From NCBI GenBank assembly GCA_026874595.1, contig CM049320.1, forward strand, positions 23,755,714-23,819,713: DNA of 64,000 nt. Reading direction: 5' to 3'. Shown in pieces: positions 58,250 to 64,000 of this stretch; position 1 is the stretch's first letter; each line of letters opens with the position of its first letter. The stretch is from Sipunculus nudus (lineage: Eukaryota; Annelida; Sipuncula; Golfingiida; Sipunculidae). The notes beneath the pieces are model-generated. The model searched no databases. It was not told the DNA's origin and saw only the letters and a list, made by a program, of their open reading frames with translations. Made by a program: the position numbers and the translations under genes.

Positions 58250-61200
58250 TTACCTTAAAGGCCTGAATCTTAACTTAATCTTAAACAGCCATTTTGTTTC
58301 TTGGAGAAATTAGATCATATTGATATTTATACCTCTACCTGTACATCTTAAATTACTTATAATAAAGAGAAATAAAACTAAGAACTATAAAAAACTTGAA
58401 GAACAATCATTTAGAATATATTATGTGTTTGTGGCAACAATCAATTTTTTTTAGGGCAAATAAAATTTCATAAGGGGCAAGTAGAAGCAAGGTACTACTT
58501 GCTGAAAGTCAGTGTCAAGCCATGGTGTGTCAGACCATGCAGAGGTGTTGTGCAGCAGTTTAAGACATGTTTCCTTGTCCTTTTAAGACATGTTTCCTTG
58601 TCCAAAGTGAAAGTTATCTCTGTCATATCAATGTAAATATACACAAGCTGCACAGACATTATGACCTAAATACAGAGTCTTTAATGAACATTACAGGTGT
58701 TGCACTCCCACAAGTACCTTTTCTGTAGAAGGACATTAAAGTGTCCTTAAAATATTGTAGGAATTCCTAAGGCATCTAATCAGACCTTTGTTTGCGATCA
58801 CTTCAAGGTTATTGTACTTCTACTACATAAACAATTATCAGTGGGTTTACATGTATATAGTATAGCACTCTATACACGTGTATTCATCTATATATGATAT
58901 GTACATTTGTTGCAATTCTTCAGCCAATGGGTCAGTTATCTGATGATAATTAATGTATCGGCACATTTGATGTGCATTAATACTGTTGTTGGGAATCAGT
59001 GATAACTTCATGATTGATCATGACATCAGTAAAAATCAGTTGACCTTTACTGACCAATAATCAGAAGTAAGTTTTAATTACAAGTATGACATTTCTGGGC
59101 ATATTCAGACCTGTACATAGTCTAAACTGATATACAGGTCTATAAATCAATTAAATGTAATAATTCTATGACCTATATGTGTGTGTAGTAACCGTGGGTG
59201 TGAGGTTTTAAGTAAACACTAGACTTCAGAAATCTAGCATTTGTTCATGTGAATTAAATGAAAGCATTCATTTCCTCATAGTTATAAGTAGTGATATTTG
59301 TATCATTGTTACTGTTAGTAAGTTTGTTGGTCAGATGGTTGGTTTGTCAGGTACCAATTTAAGTACCGGTAGTCATGAACAGATGGTTATGAAATTTTGG
59401 GGATGGTTAGAGTATCACCAAAGGAAAATCCATTAAATTTTTAGGTAATTTTGATTCACAATTTTGTTTTATGGATTCTGAACCATTGGGAGATAATGTC
59501 AGTTCATTTTGGTTATCTCAGAGGAGGGCTAGATCCATTCATGGGTAAAAGGGCCATGACACGTTTTTTAGTAGAACACAGGGAAGTTTGATTACAATTC
59601 TGAGAAAGACCTAAATAAGTAGTAGGCTAAAATTACAAAAAAAAAAGGTTGAGTTGTCAGGCACTTTTTTTCACCAATTTCAGAAATATTTGTGGGAATG
59701 TGGATTTCCTTTACCATAAACTTTACCCTTTTATTATAAATTTTCAGTAAAAAATTCATATGATCAGGGTAGAACATGATAATTGTTTTGCTAAGCAGTT
59801 AAAAACCCATTATAACAAAACAAAATTTTTATTTCATTTTCATTTAAGAAATGTTAAGAAGAGAAGCTATAGTGCTCAAAATTGGTAAATTTCTACTGAA
59901 AATACAAATATTTTTTATGGGGGGGGGGGGGGGCAAAATTGATGCCCACTGTGGGTGACCAACCAACCTTTATTTGCCTAATAGCAAATTTACTAATGGC
60001 CTGGCAGGTCCAATCCAGGATGATTCATTAACACACTATGGTTTAATGTAAGGCTGAGTAAAGCAGAACACGGATTTCATGACCTTTGTGTTGACCTTTC
60101 AGTCATGTAACTTCCTGGTGCAGTGTATTGTGGTATCCCACAACCTGGAGAAACATGTGATTTCACCACAAAGGTCACAAACTTTAAATACATGGACCAC
60201 ATAAAAGGATACATACTGCAGGATTTACAACATAAAAGTTTTAAGCCACCCACATTGAACAGTTGTGCAGTTAATCCTGGGCCGACCTTATGAATGTTAA
60301 CTCTTGCATTATAAAAACATAAGACCATGGCTTTAAGTTTGCTAGATGGCGCTGACTATTATATTGAGGATGAAAGTAACCGCATGACAGTGGGTTAATT
60401 ATTTGTTATTTGAAAGTTTTTTTGCATCCCAAGTTTTCTGTTCATAAATTCTGTTAATAAATAAATTCTATTAATAAATTCTTATATTAAATTCTGTTAA
60501 TGAATTATGTTAATAAATTCTAGGGGAAAGGGGGATTTTAAAGCAATAAAGAATTTGGTCTGTAGGTTACTATATGTGTATTCATACAATACATAAAAGT
60601 AGTATTACATTTCAGAATTCAAGTCATTGTTCTTTGTTCAAATTGGTTTGGCCTTTGAGTATGTGATTAGAAATTAATGAATAATGAAGAACCCCTTAGA
60701 TTGGTTTGACTGGGTTGAAATTAGCCAATGAGATGCTAGTTAAATGATTCTGACCAATTATTTTTCAACTAACGTCTGCTGGACTGCCAGCTTCTATGAA
60801 ATGTTGGAGGTCGCTAGTTAAATCTCCGACTTTCTGTTTGATGGCATCAATACAGGGAAATCTTACAATACTGATACAATATTTCACTTTGAGAATTGTT
60901 GCAGCCTTAGAGATAATAAGTTAGGATACACATGTGTATAAAAAAAAAATTTGTTTAAGCTAATAACTGCGTGTAAAGTTGGACTCACAGAGTGGAGGTG
61001 ATATGTTTTGTAATGGAATTATGTTTGATCATTCCAGTAGATTTGTTCTTTTTAATTCCATTCTTTGTATTTTATTCATTTATAAAAATGTGTCAACTTA
61101 TTTGTTCGCATCATTTTTGATAATAGACTAAATTAAAAAAAATAAAATTGTGCCATTTGTGCCATCAGAATCATGAAATGCAGGCATCTGTGACCTCCTT

Positions 61201-61852
61201 TTTGCATAAACTTGATTTGATATAAACAATTTGCTTCATAAAATTCAGCATAGTACCTGTATGTAAAGATGATTTGAGAGAGTTTCACAATGATTCAGTT
61301 GCACTGTTTGAACTTCTAAATCCCCCAGCTGTTCCTGTATCCATTACTTAAGCAATATATTGAGTAAACTTGCGTGCAAGTATGTGTTACATGCACATTA
61401 ACTTTTTTCAGGAAGTTACTAAGAAAAAACTTGAGATACTGACAACACTTGGACCTGACACAAGGAGTTCATGTAATGCATACCTTTCCCTCTATCTGGT
61501 GAAGTGTCACCCTTGAGATATAGATATATTAAACTTTGCCCTGGTTTGAAAATTGTTGAACTGTTCCATACCAGTCTCATATTTTCTCTGTTTTCACCTG
61601 GAAAACACTTTAAAATATATTATAAGGAATGTTAATTTTACACTATTTTTCAGGTTTATACATTGCCTGAATTTAGTAATTTTTTCCCTGTGTTCTGCTT
61701 TATTTTGAGTCCCAAGCATGACAGGTTTGCAACAAAGGCAACCATACTTTGATGCAGACATATGTAGTTATTTGAGTAAGACAAATAGGGTATTTATGTT
61801 AAACTTCAGTTATCAGCAGGTAATGTTTAACAGTCAGTAATATAGTATAGTA
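58250..61852. other. Intron sequence, nothing firmly recognised
   Basis: A 23-bp direct duplication (TTTTAAGACATGTTTCCTTG...) lies at about 58558-58602. G15 is at 59919-59933. A CTCF-like core GCTAGATGGCGCT is at 60341-60353. No gene supported. Confidence 0.45.
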
Positions 61853-62280
61853 TAGGGTTGGGATGATATCACTTTTCTATATCATAATAATGAAATAGAA
61901 TTTATTGCAATATATCATGGTATCGTAATACAAGTATCTGACAAGAGTACTCCAGCCTTTGTCACGATATCAGATTATCACAGATGTCAGTGCTGTCTGC
62001 CATGTCCGACTTCTTACAAGCGATCAAATCGCCAGTTTTCAGAGAATGTGATTCTGTCAGTTTGTCCTCCACAGTCATTTTGAACATACCCATATTAAAA
62101 TAAATGTTATACTTGAAAATATATGATTTTCTGAACACATATAGAAAGACCCTGGTGATGTCATAATCTTTTTGTATTAAGCATATCATGATATCACAAT
62201 AACAGGGAAATTAACGATACAATTATCGCAGCTGTCAGATATTGTGATAATCCCAGATATCGATTATTGTCCTAACCCTA
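61853..62280. mobile_element. hAT-like MITE, 428 bp
   Basis: Left end TAGGGTTGGGATGATATC (61853), right end ...CCTAACCCTA (62271-62280), giving inverted TAGGGTTRGG termini. Flanking octamers GTATAGTA and TTATAGTT agree at 6 of 8. The interior has several GATATC / ATATCATG words in both senses. Confidence 0.65.
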
Positions 62281-62790
62281 TTATAGTTATGTCTGAGTTT
62301 GGTCATGAAAATACAACTCATAGGGTCCTGATAGGGACTACACTCCTCACACCGCAGTAACATAAGTTCTGCAGTCGTCCTAGATCTCCTTTTTGTTTCA
62401 ACTGCTGATTAGTATAGCAAGGTTCCCTGGGTTACACCACCAGGGAGAGCACAGAGCAAAGAATTGCAATCAAACCAATGGGAGGGTGGTATCGCATTGT
62501 GCATCCAGCTCCATATTTTAAATGTGTATCACCTGCTCTTGTTGATCTGATTGCACAGAATCTGGCACAGGTCCAAGAACTAGACCAACGAGAGCAGTTG
62601 TCCCGTTGTAGTCAGACCAAGGTGTGAAGTCAGAAGGTGTCATGTGCATGTTTCAGATGTAAACAATATCTGGGTTAATGCAGTGTGGTTATGGTGATTT
62701 GACACAATTCAGAGTGTATTAAAGCAAAAAAATCTGGTCTGATATAAATAGCAAAAAAGAATTAGAACTGTGTAAAAGTTGTTATTTTGA

Positions 62791-62837
62791 GGTGGTCACT
62801 AAAACCGAGGTCACTGTCGTTAGGCAAGGTTTGACTG
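62791..62837. mobile_element. Fragment of the CAGTAAAMCCTC MITE family
   Basis: GGTGGTCACTAAAACCGAGGTC...AAGGTTTGACTG matches the right half of the MITE at 20618-20776. Confidence 0.5.
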
Positions 62838-62854
62838 TTGTAATAAAGCAGAGC

Positions 62855-63181
62855 TCAACATAAATGGTTACCCGCTTACCTGGTGCTTGTAAAAGATTTA
62901 GAAAAAAGTGGTAGGGTAAACAAAAGTAGCTTCTTGCCTTGTGTTTCAATAAAATTCCCAAAATGTTTTGTGATTCAAACTGACCAATAATATGTCTTTG
63001 TCCTGAATTATATATAGTAAATAACCTGTTAATTAACTAAAAACAGTAATGTTGAGCACACAAGTTTAGCAGCCTGGCCACAGTTACTGATTTTTGTAGG
63101 GTGTCCAAATTTGTGTAGGGCAGGTTTAAGCTAGATGATATTTACCCAAGGGGCAAGCATTTAAAAAAGTTAAATGTTGAG
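62855..63181. mobile_element. Possible TIR element with CTCAACAT ends
   Basis: CTCAACATAAATGG (62855) is opposed by AAATGTTGAG (63172-63181). Interior phrases TTACCYRC and GGGGCAAG recur near 57900-57960 and 58470, suggesting an older relative there. No clear target duplication. Confidence 0.35.
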
Positions 63182-63265
63182 TCCTGTAAAGATGGTAGTG
63201 CTAATTATCAGTACGTCCAGGATATCACCTGGCATTGTTCTAACATCTGCTGTTTTTCTTTTCAG

Positions 63266-63322
63266 TGACAACTGCAGCCCCTAGCAGCAATGGCTCAATG
63301 TTTTTAAATGATACATCATACA
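63266..63322 (+). CDS. Second coding exon: Thr/Ser/Pro-rich, N-glycosylatable segment
   Basis: The exon is 57 bases, phase 1 at both ends. The acceptor is CTGTTTTTCTTTTCAG ending at 63265 and the donor is A|GTAAGT at 63323. Joined to the single base left by the first exon it gives ATG, then TTAAPSSNGSMFLNDTSY, with no stop. NGS and NDT are N-glycosylation sequons and TTAAPSS is a likely O-glycosylated stretch, fitting the mature N-terminus of a secreted or membrane protein. It must join a further exon beyond the window. The match of phase, two consensus splice sites and composition makes this hard to explain by chance, but it is unproven without transcript data. Confidence 0.65.
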
Positions 63323-63479
63323 GTAAGTGCTCCATATTTAAGATTCGTCATGTCATTTTGAATATTAAATTCATGCAGGGTTTTATTTTAGGAGATTAAC
63401 ATTGACCAAGTTGGCAATTGAATATAGAAATGCTACATTTACTACAGGAAACAAAGTTGTTGTTTAACCCTATTTTGTT

Positions 63480-63890
63480 GCCTGTTATGATTGAGTTCTA
63501 AGGGACTTGCCTTTGGGGGTGCCATGCTTTCCATCTTGCCTTTTTCACATGCATTTTCCCAAGAACCTTTCACGATATTGCTGTGAAAATTTTACTGAAG
63601 ATTGAAACCTGTGGAAGGATGTGTATTGTTGAATTTCAGACCTGTCTGAATTTCAGACCCATCAGAAATACAGTATGGCTACCAGGCAGTGATCTTGAAG
63701 TTCTTTTATATACATCATTTCAAGAACTGTTCAAGTAATTGCCATGAAAATTTTACCAAAGATTGACACTCATGAGAAGATGTCTTCTACGGAAATCAGA
63801 CCCAGCCAATTCCAGTATCACCACAAGATGGTTAATTTTAGGAACTGGGTGTCACAGGGTCCTAACAGTTGACCTTTAGGATCCCAATCA
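63480..63890. repeat. Two to three diverged tandem units of about 160 bp
   Basis: ATTGCYRTGAAAATTTTACY is found near 63578 and again near 63738, each followed by AAGATTGA and, about 60 bases on, CAGACCCA. It lies in the intron after the second exon. Confidence 0.55.
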
Positions 63891-64000
63891 TTTACAATTT
63901 AAAATTAAACCACATTTTCAGTTGGTAATGGACCAGTTATTTTGAATGGAAAGAAACAATATTAATATCCATGGACAGTTTATGGATAATTAATAGCCCT

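Larger units (their letters stand above)
40130..63265 (+). other. 23,136-base intron of the + strand gene
   Basis: It runs from GTAAGT (40130) to CTGTTTTTCTTTTCAG (ending 63265). It is filled with TIR elements, Helentron-like and Helitron-like copies, tandem arrays and homopolymers listed separately. I looked for further exons with acceptor, open frame and donor in phase 1; none is convincing, though short alternative exons cannot be excluded. Confidence 0.65.

Noticed and set aside
61412-61517. Strong acceptor TTAACTTTTTTCAG followed by an open frame ending in TGA
   Set aside because: The only open frame needs phase 0, whereas the first exon leaves phase 1. In phase 1 it stops within three codons.

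Overview
This is AT-rich animal (metazoan) genomic DNA, probably from a bivalve or another mollusc. The clues are GT-AG introns, dense (TA)n microsatellites, many C/G homopolymer runs, and short non-autonomous transposons. Tandem cores built on AGGTCA, and elements ending in a TAGCTCAGCTGACT-type hairpin next to (TCCG)n, are repeat styles I associate with bivalve genomes. The species is an inference. No bacterial operon, CRISPR array, rRNA gene or intact tRNA gene is visible.

The best-supported gene is on the + strand at the right. A first coding exon (40042-40129) encodes a signal peptide and ends on a consensus donor. A 57-base exon (63266-63322) has a consensus acceptor and donor and continues in the same phase. 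The intron between them is 23,136 bases and is packed with repeats. The gene starts a secreted or membrane protein with a Thr/Ala/Pro/Ser-rich, N-glycosylatable N-terminus and runs off the window. A possible minus-strand first exon with a hydrophobic segment lies at 27010-27348, with weaker support. Two decayed mobile-element coding regions are seen: a Gag-like piece at the left edge and a broken Cys-rich protein at 8590-10531, split by a younger insertion.

Layout: 1-8.6 kb is mostly featureless AT-rich DNA with a pair of CRE palindromes. 8.6-13 kb holds the broken gene, a tandem array and a tRNA-like SINE. 13-22.5 kb holds microsatellites, an inverted-repeat cluster and small transposons. 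22.6-25.3 kb is a minisatellite open in all six frames. 29.2-32.4 kb is a rolling-circle-like element with a tandem core, split by a 2,089-bp TIR transposon. 33.2-33.9 kb is a tandem array. 35.6-37.8 kb and 47.2-49.8 kb are two copies of a Helentron-like element with about 145-bp tandem half-units. 43.3-44.6 kb is a Tc1/mariner-like TIR element. 46-50 kb is an older tandem element that received the second Helentron-like copy. 53-63 kb holds smaller hAT-like and Helitron-like pieces before exon 2.

The most interesting non-genic signal is the Helentron-like family. It carries 12 perfect DR1 nuclear-receptor motifs at about 145-bp spacing. Its 5' terminal hairpin keeps its shape in a relative whose stem sequence differs.
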